Below the pieces are notes generated by a model. The model did no database searches, was not told the origin of the DNA, and was given only the letters and a program-made list of their open reading frames with translations. Positions 7,658 through 16,624 of a stretch of 64,000 nucleotides of DNA are shown here, one piece after another. This stretch comes from G020348385 sp964538085 (lineage in GTDB: Bacteria; Acidobacteriota; Aminicenantia; Aminicenantales; Aminicenantaceae). Each line of letters opens with the position of its first letter. Position 1 is the stretch's first letter. The stretch is taken from assembly GCA_964538085.1 (NCBI GenBank), contig CAZIDF010000001.1:62001-126000 (forward strand), in the 5' to 3' direction. A program made the translations under genes and the position numbers.

Positions 7658-8952
7658 TCCCCTGATATATAACTATTCACATAATCGACGATGGGTTCCG
7701 GTTCCAATCCGTCGAAACATTTCACTTCAGGACAAGCCTTGAAGATTTTATCGATACAGGTGAGATTTTTACATCGGGGAAAAACCTCAAAAACTTTCGA
7801 AGGCGCCTTCTGGGGAGCCGCAATATGTTCATCTGAATAGGAATCATATCCATAAATCTTCGAACTCGTCGCTCCGAAAATCCCCACCACGGCGGTCGAA
7901 TTCCGAAAACTCAAGTCGGAGTCCAGGATGATTTTTTTCGATGCCGCTATGTGAAGAGGAGCCGTATCTCCGGTTATGAATATATCGGAATAATCGGTCA
8001 AAGCGGCATAAACATCGATAGGCGTATCTTTAGGGATGATTGTAACTCTATCGACGCAGGAAGAGGGGATCTCACGGAGCAACTCTTTCTCGATCCCTTG
8101 AAATGTGAAGCCACAATTCATAAGAACATGGGTATCGGGATTGGCCAGGATCCCCTTCAACACTCCTTTCTGAATTTCTAAAGGAATGCGGGTGTAAGCG
8201 CAGGATGTATCTGGATTCAAAAACACTTTTTTGGAATCGGGTCTCAAGTCGAGTTTTCTTAACATCTTCTGAGCTCTCCGGAAAAGATTTTGTGTTGTGT
8301 AAAAACAGTTATGATAGAAATCCTGCTTTTTCTTTCCCCTCTTTGCCGGTTTCGAGACGAGAGTTTCGATCAATTCCTCAGCGAATTTGCTCATTTGGAG
8401 GGAAATATGCGCTTCGCTGCTGGATGTGTAATCGCGAATAATATTCGAGATCAAACGTGATGAGTAGATCACAGGTGAACGGGAAGACTGAAAATGCTTG
8501 GAGGTAAAATAGGGATTGAGGTTGAAGATCATGTCGAAGCGAAATCCCTTCAATAGATTCCGAAGGTTGGAAAAATCTCTCTCAGAAGGATATCCGATAT
8601 TCCTGAACAAAGGAAAATGTTCGTCAATATTCGGATTGGTGCAAACCAAAGGGGATGCGCTTTTTTGGTATATATAGCTGATTTCGATATCAGGGAAAGC
8701 ATTCTTTATCGGGGCGATAAATGACTGACAAATCATGGCATCGCCGATATTGATATCCGGGATTACCAGGATTTTTTTCAAACGCCCGATCTGGCGAAGT
8801 TTTTTTGTGTTCCTTTTTTTTAAATACCGGTTGAGTCTTTCGTTCAAGGAAAGACGTTTGAGAGTTCTATCTATAAGGGGACTCGATATTCGAGCAACTG
8901 GCCGCAAGACCTGATCTCTGGATAACATGGATATTCTTAATTTGCATACCAT
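7645..8952 (-). CDS. Glycosyltransferase family 9 (heptosyltransferase-like)
   Basis: 435 aa from the ATG at 8952. The N-terminal Rossmann half begins VIPDINIGDAMICQSFIAPIK, the C-terminal half carries the nucleotide-sugar site ITGDTAPLHIAASKK followed by VVGIFGATSSKIYG, as in ADP-heptose:LPS heptosyltransferases (GT9). It should transfer a sugar during outer-membrane glycolipid or surface glycan assembly at the cytoplasmic face. The usual GD.G..... start motif is present as GDAM. The start is uncertain: a TTG at 8964 and an ATG at 8928 are also in frame and none has a strong Shine-Dalgarno. Its 3' end overlaps the convergent sulfatase-like gene by 13 nt with no terminator visible. Confidence 0.78.
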   Translation of the reverse strand: MVCKLRISMLSRDQVLRPVARISSPLIDRTLKRLSLNERLNRYLKKRNTKKLRQIGRLKKILVIPDINIGDAMICQSFIAPIKNAFPDIEISYIYQKSASPLVCTNPNIDEHFPLFRNIGYPSERDFSNLRNLLKGFRFDMIFNLNPYFTSKHFQSSRSPVIYSSRLISNIIRDYTSSSEAHISLQMSKFAEELIETLVSKPAKRGKKKQDFYHNCFYTTQNLFRRAQKMLRKLDLRPDSKKVFLNPDTSCAYTRIPLEIQKGVLKGILANPDTHVLMNCGFTFQGIEKELLREIPSSCVDRVTIIPKDTPIDVYAALTDYSDIFITGDTAPLHIAASKKIILDSDLSFRNSTAVVGIFGATSSKIYGYDSYSDEHIAAPQKAPSKVFEVFPRCKNLTCIDKIFKACPEVKCFDGLEPEPIVDYVNSYISGDQSI

Positions 8953-9029
8953 ATCCCAGTGCAAAATTCAAGAATCGGAACTCCAGGTCAGGGGAATACG
9001 TTAGGAGGACTGGAATCCTATTTATTGAA

Positions 9030-11621
9030 TTATTTCGTGCGTGCGACCGCAGGACCGTAATACAGAGAATTGAAAAACAAGAGGAATGTCCCATGGGGCT
9101 GGGCGCGGTTCTGGGGTCGAAATCCGAACATAATAATTCGGCCCTTTCCGTATCCGACCTCGACCAGTGCCGGTTTGTTGTGTAAAAGATGTTCTCCTAT
9201 CAGGCGGCCGCTCAAGAAGGGCTGGCTATCAGGATAACGGACTATGATTTTAATGTCCAAACTCAAGCGGGCACTATCCGGGAATTCAAAAAATGGACTC
9301 TCAAAGGAAAGCACATTGGCTGTAACATCCATTCCAAAACCGATCGGATGGGTGTTGTCTACGTCAGCTTTTAGAATGGCACTGGGGCAAAAAAACTTAG
9401 TGGCAGGATATTTGTGGGACCAATCCTGTAATGGAATCTTGAAATGATCTATGGGCAACTGGCAGGAGGAATTGAGAGTGATCAAGGTCCCCCCATCTTT
9501 GACGAACTCAATAAGCGATGCCAATCCTTGCTCTCCGATTCCGCCGGCGTATCGAGGAGGAACTCTTCCCTCTCTGTGGCCGTGGACAATTCGCGGAGCA
9601 GCAATATTCGTCACCAGGATAACATCGTATTTATTCACAAGATCGCCGTTGCGAATGTCTTCATCATGAATGGTCGTGTAGGGAAACTCCCATTTATCGA
9701 AAATCCAACGAGTCCAGCCCTCGTCCATATTGGCGACCCAAGGTTTGTAAAGGCCCAATCTAAGGGGCTTGAGTTGGATAAGTTTCCCTGGAGGATCTGC
9801 TGCATATATTTGAAGATGGAATTCTTTGGCAAGGGACTGGATTTGATTCTCTAATCCAGAGCCAGAGACGATGATGGTGCCTAACGGAAACCTCTGTCCG
9901 TTGACTTCGAAAGAGTCGGCGGCCCAGCCGACATTAGCGCCTCCTGCTAGAAGCCTGTTTACGGCACGGTAGCTGTCCAAGACACGATGATCAAGGATAT
10001 ACGTTTCCCCACTTCCAAAAACTTTTCCCGCGGGAGGGAGTGCTATTTCAACCTTTTGAAGTGAAGCATCGAAGGGGATATCTATTTTAAGGGCCTCAAC
10101 CCCCATCTGATAGGGAAGGGTCCATCCTGTCAGATCAAAAGTCTGTTCCGGTGGTCCTCCTTCATACTGTCTCCGGTCAGGGTAGATTTGCGGACCCAGA
10201 ATATCCATGATAAAAGGACGGTAAGCTTGAGAAAGAAAAACGAGATATGTTCCCGCTGGATATTCTTTGTTTTGGGCCAAGAGGGATTTTTCGGCCCGGT
10301 GGACCTCCACTCCATTCGCGATAAGGATGTTGATCATTTTGGCAACAGTGTTGGGATCCCTCTGATCATAAGGAATGATATAGGCATATGGGGCTTGGCT
10401 TTTCCCTTTATTGATGGAGTTCCTCGCCATACGGTACATGTTCATCAGGTATTTTTCCCTATGTTTGGCCCCCGTCTCCAAAAATCCGATAACAGACCAG
10501 TAGGCGTATTCTACGATATCTCTCAGCCGCCACCAGCCTCCAGGCCAAGGGCTGGGATAGTTTATGGACTGGGAATTGCCCAATTTCCCCAGACCTCCAC
10601 TTTCGGCCCCAGTCAGATCTTCCTCAGTTTGGAATATGGGGGTGGCCAGTGGTGTGGATGCAGCCTCGAACAGAATGGTGGCCACATTGTGCCAGAGGGC
10701 ACAGGTATGGATCGCCGACATACGCCAGTGGTTCCAATTGGCGTAATGCATAACGCCGATCTTGCCTTGTTCTTCCAACACCGTCCGCATGTATGCACCG
10801 GTCAGTTCGATTTCGCGCGTTAGCAAGGGATCGAGAGAATGATGGCGTGGTTCATACAATGGAGAAAGAAACAGCCGGGCATCCGAATTTCCCATTTGGT
10901 GCATATCCATGAAAATCTGCGGGAACCACTCGTGATACAGGATATGATTCACATAACGTGTCTCGATCTGAGTGTGCATAAAAGCATCGCGGTTGTTATC
11001 ATGGCCAACATAGTGGTGATACAACCATGGCATCGGGGATGTCTCGAATTCTGTCCCAACGTTTTGGCGGTACCAATCCACCACCAATATATTTCCATCA
11101 GGATTCCAACTGGGAACGAGAAGAAATATGACATCATCTAAAATCTGTTGGATAGAGGCACTTTTATCCGTTGCCAAAACATAAGCTAATTCTGGAGACA
11201 TCTGCGTAGGGCCGATTTCGCTGGCATGCATACTGCACGTGACCAAAGCCATGGTTTTGCCTTGTTCGACCAATCGCGAGGCTTCCTGTTCGGAGATACG
11301 GCCTCGGGCAAGTTTTTTTGCGATCGCCTTGTGAAAATCCAACTGTGATAAATTTTGAGGGGAAGATATGATGGCTAGGATGAAAGGATTTCCAAGCGTG
11401 GTTTTCCCCAGGTCTTTCACTTCGATCCGGTCGCTTTTTTCTCCAAGAAGCTGAAAATATTCGACTAATTTTTCCCAACGGATCAGTTTGTAGTCCTCCC
11501 CGGGAATGTGACCGAAGTATGACGCTGGTTTCGGAATGTCTATGGCAAAAGCGTGGACAGTGAAACCCAGGACCAGTATAAATTTTAAAACACCTGTCGA
11601 AAACAGATTCCGTATCTTCAT
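9030..11621 (-). CDS. Large secreted M14 zinc carboxypeptidase-like protein
   Basis: 863 aa with a signal peptide (residues ~12-26). The M14 catalytic domain occupies ~45-420. Zinc ligands are His132-Ala-Ser-Glu135 and His241 (FMDMHQMG); the substrate carboxylate-binding block HDNNRD is at ~207-212; the catalytic glutamate is probably in ILFEAAS. The C-terminal half has no peptidase motif and includes a glutamine-amidotransferase-like segment (YDVILVTNIA...GGTLITLNSS). It should cut peptides in the periplasm or outside. Start ATG at 11621 has GAGGGG upstream; two earlier in-frame starts overlap the crp gene. It lies 14 nt after the Crp/Fnr stop, so it is probably co-transcribed. A paralogue sits at 45369-48140. 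Confidence 0.87.
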   Translation of the reverse strand: MKIRNLFSTGVLKFILVLGFTVHAFAIDIPKPASYFGHIPGEDYKLIRWEKLVEYFQLLGEKSDRIEVKDLGKTTLGNPFILAIISSPQNLSQLDFHKAIAKKLARGRISEQEASRLVEQGKTMALVTCSMHASEIGPTQMSPELAYVLATDKSASIQQILDDVIFLLVPSWNPDGNILVVDWYRQNVGTEFETSPMPWLYHHYVGHDNNRDAFMHTQIETRYVNHILYHEWFPQIFMDMHQMGNSDARLFLSPLYEPRHHSLDPLLTREIELTGAYMRTVLEEQGKIGVMHYANWNHWRMSAIHTCALWHNVATILFEAASTPLATPIFQTEEDLTGAESGGLGKLGNSQSINYPSPWPGGWWRLRDIVEYAYWSVIGFLETGAKHREKYLMNMYRMARNSINKGKSQAPYAYIIPYDQRDPNTVAKMINILIANGVEVHRAEKSLLAQNKEYPAGTYLVFLSQAYRPFIMDILGPQIYPDRRQYEGGPPEQTFDLTGWTLPYQMGVEALKIDIPFDASLQKVEIALPPAGKVFGSGETYILDHRVLDSYRAVNRLLAGGANVGWAADSFEVNGQRFPLGTIIVSGSGLENQIQSLAKEFHLQIYAADPPGKLIQLKPLRLGLYKPWVANMDEGWTRWIFDKWEFPYTTIHDEDIRNGDLVNKYDVILVTNIAAPRIVHGHREGRVPPRYAGGIGEQGLASLIEFVKDGGTLITLNSSCQLPIDHFKIPLQDWSHKYPATKFFCPSAILKADVDNTHPIGFGMDVTANVLSFESPFFEFPDSARLSLDIKIIVRYPDSQPFLSGRLIGEHLLHNKPALVEVGYGKGRIIMFGFRPQNRAQPHGTFLLFFNSLYYGPAVARTK

Positions 11622-11635
11622 CGTTCCCCTCATTC

Positions 11636-12289
11636 CTAAATATTGATGAGTTCTTCCCGTAACTTTGGACAATCTTTAATCGCAATTTTATTTCCTTCTA
11701 CCTCGATAAGACCTACGTCCTGCATGTGTTTCAAGTTGCGGGAAAGGGTTTCGCTGATCGTCCCCAATATTTTCGCCAGTTCTCCCTTTTTAACTTTCAA
11801 TTCCACCAGGCATTTTTGCTCTCCTGAACACTGGGAAAGAAGGTATCGGATCAAGCGCTGGCGCACTGTTCTTAGCCCCAGAGATTCGATCCTATTGCTC
11901 AACACAACGCATTTCCTGGCCAGCAGGTCCACAAAAAACATGGCAATTCTCGGATCCTTTGTCATCTCCTGGTTGATTTTGCCTTTGGCGAAAAACAGGA
12001 CATCAGAGTTTGTCACGGCTTGAGCAAAAACAGGAAACACCGATGAGACAAAGATGACCGCTTCCCCCAAAAAATCCCCAGGCCCGAGGCGCACCACCTC
12101 TGCTTCCCGTCCCTGCTCATCCATTTTGTAAACGCGAATTTCCCCGCTTTTCACGTGGTAAAATCCGTCCGTTTCTTCCTGGGCAGAAAAGAGCATTTCG
12201 CCTTTTTGAAATCGCTTGAGTTGTCCTAGTTTTTTCAGGTTATCAGGGATAGCCAACGATAATATTTTTTGTTTTTTTCCTATTTCCAT
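11636..12289 (-). CDS. Crp/Fnr-family transcriptional regulator
   Basis: 217 aa. Residues ~15-115 form the cyclic-nucleotide-binding-type beta-roll with the GDFLGE turn; a long dimer helix follows; residues ~150-215 are the winged helix. The recognition helix reads TISETLSRNLKHM, with Glu180, Ser183 and Arg184 in the E..SR arrangement that in FNR reads TTGA-type half sites. There is no N-terminal cysteine cluster, so it is not an iron-sulfur FNR; heme or another ligand (as in HcpR/DNR) or none is possible. The start is the ATG at 12289, 19 nt after the HMGR-like stop; the longer reading overlaps that gene. Downstream is the M14 peptidase. A matching box lies at 6114-6127. The signal sensed is unknown. 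Confidence 0.85.
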   Translation of the reverse strand: MEIGKKQKILSLAIPDNLKKLGQLKRFQKGEMLFSAQEETDGFYHVKSGEIRVYKMDEQGREAEVVRLGPGDFLGEAVIFVSSVFPVFAQAVTNSDVLFFAKGKINQEMTKDPRIAMFFVDLLARKCVVLSNRIESLGLRTVRQRLIRYLLSQCSGEQKCLVELKVKKGELAKILGTISETLSRNLKHMQDVGLIEVEGNKIAIKDCPKLREELINI

Positions 12290-12308
12290 TTCGTGTCGAT
12301 AAAATAAA

Positions 12309-13661
12309 CTAGCTGTAAAGCTTTTCTCGTGATATTTCCAGCGCCAGGTTAAATTCCCCTGCCAAAATTTGGGCAGCCACAGAAGCCGCAAATTCCTTTG
12401 CGGTCTTTATGCCCATGATACGCATCGCTTCCCTCCCAACCGGCGACAGCAGTCCCTCCCTCGAAGATACTACTCCCACTTCGATGTTTGGAAGCTCCAC
12501 CCAATAAACGATTTCCCCCCCCTCTTTTTTCGCATGAATATTCTGAAAACAGGATACGAGTGGACTGTGGGGATTGACTTTCGTGGCCTTGTATATCGCC
12601 GGAAGAATTTCCCCGCCCATACCGGAATAAAACGCGCACCCGAGCCTTTGAGAACCGATGCAATCCACCTCCACAAAAGAGAGGAATTTTCCGTGATCGA
12701 CCTTCAGCAATGTCTCAAAATCCGACAGGGGGATCCTTATCTGGGCTGAAGCTTTACGCCCCCTTTTGTTTCGAGGACTGGGTTTGAGATCGCCATCATG
12801 CCCCTGTGCGATAACACTCAGTTCATACGTGACTCCCTGTGACAGAAGCCTTTTCTCCACCTCCCGTTTGATAAATCCAACCGCGCGACTGATATCGCCA
12901 TGCCCTCGAAAATTCGAAAATTCCCCCACAAATTCCACATAGAGGATGTACCCGTGGCGGGTCTCAGCCCGATCAAAATCCACGGCGCTGATTCGCCCGT
13001 CGAATTCACGCATCAACTCCTGCATCTTATCTGTCGCCTCAGGGAGAAATGCCGTGATTGCAGATTGCGCTTTCTGCCTCATCTCTTCGGTCGAGAAAAT
13101 CAATCCCAAACAACGGACTGCCCGAGCCGAATCCTCTATTTTGACCTCTGCTCCACCCAATTTATTGATCATAAAACTCCCTCGGGTCACGCCGGTCGGT
13201 CCCAAACCCGTCCCGTACACGAGAAGATTCGTGAATGTTTTCTGTACATCTCCTTTAACAATGACCTGCCCTGCATACGAGAAATAATCCTCCTGGCCTC
13301 CCACATAATTCGCAACAAGTGGAGCATACTGATTCAAGGGCTTCAATTCGGACCCGCAAAGAGAGCAGGTGTGATTTTCATCTCGTGCATCCAGCTCCCA
13401 GATAAGATCGTCTTTTGTGCAATGATAACGCTCTTTGTACGGTTTTTCCGGAACGCAAATATGACGGAATTTTTCACCGGTGATTTTTTCGATATAATGC
13501 TGGCGACAGAGGGCTGCGAGCCTGAAGTTTGCAGGAATTTTCACCTCATGGATCGAGTTAAGTTCGTCTTCCACTTTCCAGGGTGGAAGCCTGCCTGCTG
13601 TCAATTTTTGGACACATTCTTGGGCAATCGGGTGTTCCACATTCTTGATTTTCGTCGCCAT
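12309..13661 (-). CDS. HMG-CoA reductase-like protein, catalytic residues not recognisable
   Basis: 450 aa. By eye the N-terminus (LTAGRLPPWKVEDEL, NFRLAALCRQHYIEKITG) and above all the last ~150 residues (RKASAQIRIP..., VYWVELPNIEVGVV, then GREAMRIMGIKTAKEF and AAQILAGEF) follow HMG-CoA reductase. The residues that do the chemistry seem gone: the Glu of the EG/EEP motif is replaced in GVTRGSF, the DAMG motif by a GHGDIS stretch, the lysine and the GxD aspartate (here TKVNPHS) are absent, and the C-terminal catalytic histidine segment is missing because the protein stops early. A cysteine-bearing insert (HIC, YHC, CSLCG; ~65-105) could bind zinc. It sits between a lipoprotein esterase and a Crp regulator. 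Possibly a pseudoenzyme or a different reaction; identification is from memory of the family, not a search. Confidence 0.55.
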   Translation of the reverse strand: MATKIKNVEHPIAQECVQKLTAGRLPPWKVEDELNSIHEVKIPANFRLAALCRQHYIEKITGEKFRHICVPEKPYKERYHCTKDDLIWELDARDENHTCSLCGSELKPLNQYAPLVANYVGGQEDYFSYAGQVIVKGDVQKTFTNLLVYGTGLGPTGVTRGSFMINKLGGAEVKIEDSARAVRCLGLIFSTEEMRQKAQSAITAFLPEATDKMQELMREFDGRISAVDFDRAETRHGYILYVEFVGEFSNFRGHGDISRAVGFIKREVEKRLLSQGVTYELSVIAQGHDGDLKPSPRNKRGRKASAQIRIPLSDFETLLKVDHGKFLSFVEVDCIGSQRLGCAFYSGMGGEILPAIYKATKVNPHSPLVSCFQNIHAKKEGGEIVYWVELPNIEVGVVSSREGLLSPVGREAMRIMGIKTAKEFAASVAAQILAGEFNLALEISREKLYS

Positions 13662-13694
13662 AAAACCGTTGTTGGCCCCAGCAGAGTCAAAACG

Positions 13695-15428
13695 TCAATA
13701 ACGCCAGCTGGTAAGATCTGCTCCAGCAGGAGCTGTTTTCATCATCCGGTCCACGAACTTGGGGATAAACATCTGATGATAGCGAAGGCGGGAAATGGCG
13801 TTGGGCTGTGTATGATCGCCGTTCCAGCAGTGCTCGGCGCGGTCGCCGTAGTCCACTTCACCGCTGTAATAGGGATCTGTCGTGCTTTCCAGGAACTCTT
13901 CCGTCAGGTAAACCGCGTTGTTCAGGTAATAATTATCCATATCCCCGCAATAGATGTGGATCTTTCCTATAAGCATGGGGCCCAGGGTTGCCCAGTCCCT
14001 TTTTAGGATGTAGCTGAGGTCATAATTTTCCCGCCAATACTCAGCTACCTCATGATCGATCTGACCGGTCAGTTTATCCCAGATCGGCTTGGGGTAGCCA
14101 TCCTCTCCTACCGGAGAATAAACGGCCTGCCAGATATCCCACTGATCTCCGGACCGGCCTTTCGTCGCCAGGACCAGCTCCCTGTGGTTTATTTCTTCGA
14201 GTGTGCAACTGATCTCTCCCAGCCAATTTCGTTGGCCCGGCCTCGGCGTTTTTTTGAACTCGCTGTCGAGAAAATAGGCGTTCTTGTCTTCATATATATT
14301 GACCATGCAGTATTGGCGAAAATCGATCGGGTCGGGACAAGCCGCATAACACCCGTTATATTCATCTGGATAAAAAACTTGGACACCCAAAGCTTCCCAA
14401 CCTCCGGTAGATCCACCGTACAGGGTTCTGGCCCAACCTTCCCCTATTCCGCGGAATTTTTCCTCGATGTGAGGGATCAGCTCATAGGTGATGGCGTCTC
14501 CGTAAGGGCCGAGATTGGCGGAATTGACGGCATAGGAGTCATCATAATACGGATTGGCGTGTTGGACCTCGATGATGATGACACGCGGCGTTGCCGGATC
14601 CGTCCACCATTGGTAGAATTTATAGGCATATTCCTGTTGAGTTATGTTGTAGCCAGCCCAATCGAACCGCGAGCTGTATGTGGGCTCGAGATCTGGATCG
14701 GGCGGCTCTTCACGAAATCCGCCGAATGTGTATGGAAAATGTCCATGATTGACGACCAAGGGGTAGCGGGCTTCGGGATGTTCATCAAAACCTTCGGGGA
14801 GTAAAATACAGGCACCCAAATACATCGGGCGTCCCCAAAAATCCGACAGCAGCTTGCTCTGCATCTTTATGTGTTTGATGTATTTGGTATCCTGGGGAGG
14901 AGGAATCGGGGGGATCTCCTGGTCCAAAAGGATGGCGATGGCCTTATCTTTTTGCGGATCGATGGACACCTTCATGGGGGTGCTAAAAAAATTGCCCGGT
15001 TTCTGATTCCAGTGTTGGCCCTCTCCTTTATCCGGAGGGAGCTTCACGGTGTGTCCATCCGATCGGCGGAAAGTTTCATACCGATTCAGGAGGCCTTGTA
15101 CCCAGTAGTCTCCGGGGGGAATTTCGGAAATGCTTCTGAGCGGATAACCAAAAACAGCCCCATCGATGACCGCGGCCTCTCCAGGCTTCAAACCATTGAC
15201 ATCGATACCAAAAACGAGCTGTGTATCTGGTCCGTCGCTGATCTGGAATCGAGGCTCAGCGCTATCATCCTTGGAGACCAGGAGCAACATCCGTCCATCT
15301 AAAGCTTCAGCACTGCGTTCCTTGGGAAACGAAAGCTCGAAGGCTAAAGAGCTTTCATTCGTGCCCTGATTCTGTTGACAGGCAAACATCGATATCGCTA
15401 TGGCCAATACGATAAGTGATTTTTTCAT
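13695..15428 (-). CDS. Lipoprotein esterase-like alpha/beta hydrolase
   Basis: 577 aa. The N-terminus is a lipoprotein-type signal with the likely modified cysteine in ISMFAC (Cys17), so it should be anchored in a membrane. Residues ~30-170 form a beta-sandwich-like leader domain; from ~200 the fold is that of the putative esterase (esterase D / enterobactin-esterase-like) group, with the nucleophile elbow YGGSTGG (Ser340) and a later GDMDNYYLNNAV acid region and GDHTQ histidine region. The substrate is unknown; an acylated glycan or peptide ester is possible. GGAGGG precedes the ATG. It is the first gene of the minus-strand run that continues, after 33 nt, with the HMGR-like gene. Confidence 0.78.
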   Translation of the reverse strand: MKKSLIVLAIAISMFACQQNQGTNESSLAFELSFPKERSAEALDGRMLLLVSKDDSAEPRFQISDGPDTQLVFGIDVNGLKPGEAAVIDGAVFGYPLRSISEIPPGDYWVQGLLNRYETFRRSDGHTVKLPPDKGEGQHWNQKPGNFFSTPMKVSIDPQKDKAIAILLDQEIPPIPPPQDTKYIKHIKMQSKLLSDFWGRPMYLGACILLPEGFDEHPEARYPLVVNHGHFPYTFGGFREEPPDPDLEPTYSSRFDWAGYNITQQEYAYKFYQWWTDPATPRVIIIEVQHANPYYDDSYAVNSANLGPYGDAITYELIPHIEEKFRGIGEGWARTLYGGSTGGWEALGVQVFYPDEYNGCYAACPDPIDFRQYCMVNIYEDKNAYFLDSEFKKTPRPGQRNWLGEISCTLEEINHRELVLATKGRSGDQWDIWQAVYSPVGEDGYPKPIWDKLTGQIDHEVAEYWRENYDLSYILKRDWATLGPMLIGKIHIYCGDMDNYYLNNAVYLTEEFLESTTDPYYSGEVDYGDRAEHCWNGDHTQPNAISRLRYHQMFIPKFVDRMMKTAPAGADLTSWRY

Positions 15429-15526
15429 TTTTTCCCTCCAAAAAACAGGATAAAAATCATATTATTTGGGAAATCCTCCGTTGTCAAATATTTAGAATAA
15501 GAGATCGTCCCCATTTTCGTTTTTTC

Positions 15527-15555
15527 TTGATTTAGTGGAGGAATCCTCTTATATT
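15527..15555 (+). promoter_or_regulatory. Promoter of kinase/ABC operon, very short leader
   Basis: TTGATT (15527-15532), 17-bp spacer, TATATT (15550-15555). The ATG of the kinase gene at 15566 follows after 10 nt, leaving a leader of only a few bases. A TGGAGG inside the spacer would not be transcribed. Confidence 0.6.
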
Positions 15556-15565
15556 TATCAGGGTC

Positions 15566-16609
15566 ATGAATCTCCTCAAAACCATCCATGCCATAGCTCC
15601 GATTCGGATCAACGATATCGGAGGTTGGACGGATACCTGGTTCGCTCAACATGGGAAAGTCCTCAACATGGCTGTTTTTCCGTTGGTGGAAGTCCGGATC
15701 CAAGTACTGGAAAACAAGAAAAAAGTGGACCAGAGAGTATTGGTGCGCTTGGAAAACTATGGGGAAGCTCTTTGGCTCAACCCTGAGAATCCTGCTTTCG
15801 ATCAACACCCCCTGATCCAGGGTGCCATCAATTCAGTTGCCATTCCCAAAGAAGTGATGCTTCATATCTCCCTCTTCTCCCATGTTCCTGCCGGAAGTTC
15901 TACAGGCACATCGGCCTCGGTATGCGTGACCCTGTTGGGAGCCCTGAGTCAACTCACTGCTCAGGAACTTCCGGCACTGGAGATCGCTTATATGGCTCAC
16001 CGCGTAGAAACAGTAAAGCTGGGATTGCAGAGCGGGATACAAGATCAAATGGCCTCGGCTCTTGGGGGTATTTGCTTCATTGACATGTTCAAATATCCTG
16101 AAGCCACGGTCACAAAACTGGATATCGCAGAGCCTATTCTCGAGGGAATGGGCCAACGATTATCCCTGATCTACTTGGGACAATCCCACAGCTCATCTGC
16201 CATGCATGAAGAAGTTATCGCATTTCTTGAAAAAAAGGGGGCTCAATTCTCGATCATCCAGGCGTTGAGGTCCTTGGCCGAACAAGCAAAAGATCGGTTG
16301 CTCGAAGGAGATCTTGATGGATTCGGTGAAGTGATGATCCAGAACAACGAGTGCCAAAGATCGTTGCACGCGGGGCTCATATCAGAGGAGGCTGACGCTG
16401 TCATCGCCATTGCCAAAAAGCATAAAGCGATAGGCTGGAAGGTGAACGGAGCAGGAGGCAAAGGGGGATCATTGACAATTTTAGGTAGCAAGGATGAAAA
16501 ACAAAACGGTTGGATGCTCGAAGAGATAAATTCACTGGGCAAAGGGATTCGATCGATCCCGATCTCCTTAGCGAGATTCGGCGTAACGGTTCAAGCGGAA
16601 GATCCATAA
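15566..16609 (+). CDS. GHMP-family sugar kinase
   Basis: 347 aa cytosolic kinase. The N-terminal sugar-binding motif APIRINDIGGWTDTWFA and the ATP-binding loop HVPAGSSTGTSAS (~111-123) mark a GHMP kinase of the fucokinase / arabinokinase / heptose-7-phosphate kinase side; GWKVNGAGGKGGSLTIL (~293-309) is the third GHMP motif. It should phosphorylate a sugar at the anomeric or a similar position. It heads an operon: the lipoprotein of a peptide-type ABC importer starts 15 nt after its stop and four more importer genes follow. That makes a sugar or glycoside the more likely cargo of the importer (inference). The exact sugar cannot be told from sequence. Confidence 0.8.
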   Translation: MNLLKTIHAIAPIRINDIGGWTDTWFAQHGKVLNMAVFPLVEVRIQVLENKKKVDQRVLVRLENYGEALWLNPENPAFDQHPLIQGAINSVAIPKEVMLHISLFSHVPAGSSTGTSASVCVTLLGALSQLTAQELPALEIAYMAHRVETVKLGLQSGIQDQMASALGGICFIDMFKYPEATVTKLDIAEPILEGMGQRLSLIYLGQSHSSSAMHEEVIAFLEKKGAQFSIIQALRSLAEQAKDRLLEGDLDGFGEVMIQNNECQRSLHAGLISEEADAVIAIAKKHKAIGWKVNGAGGKGGSLTILGSKDEKQNGWMLEEINSLGKGIRSIPISLARFGVTVQAEDP

Positions 16610-16624
16610 GTATCAGGAAGCGGG

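Noticed and set aside
12900..14006. 368-codon plus-strand open frame
   Set aside because: It runs antisense across the ends of the HMGR-like and esterase genes, both of which have family motifs; its translation shows no domain and no ribosome site.
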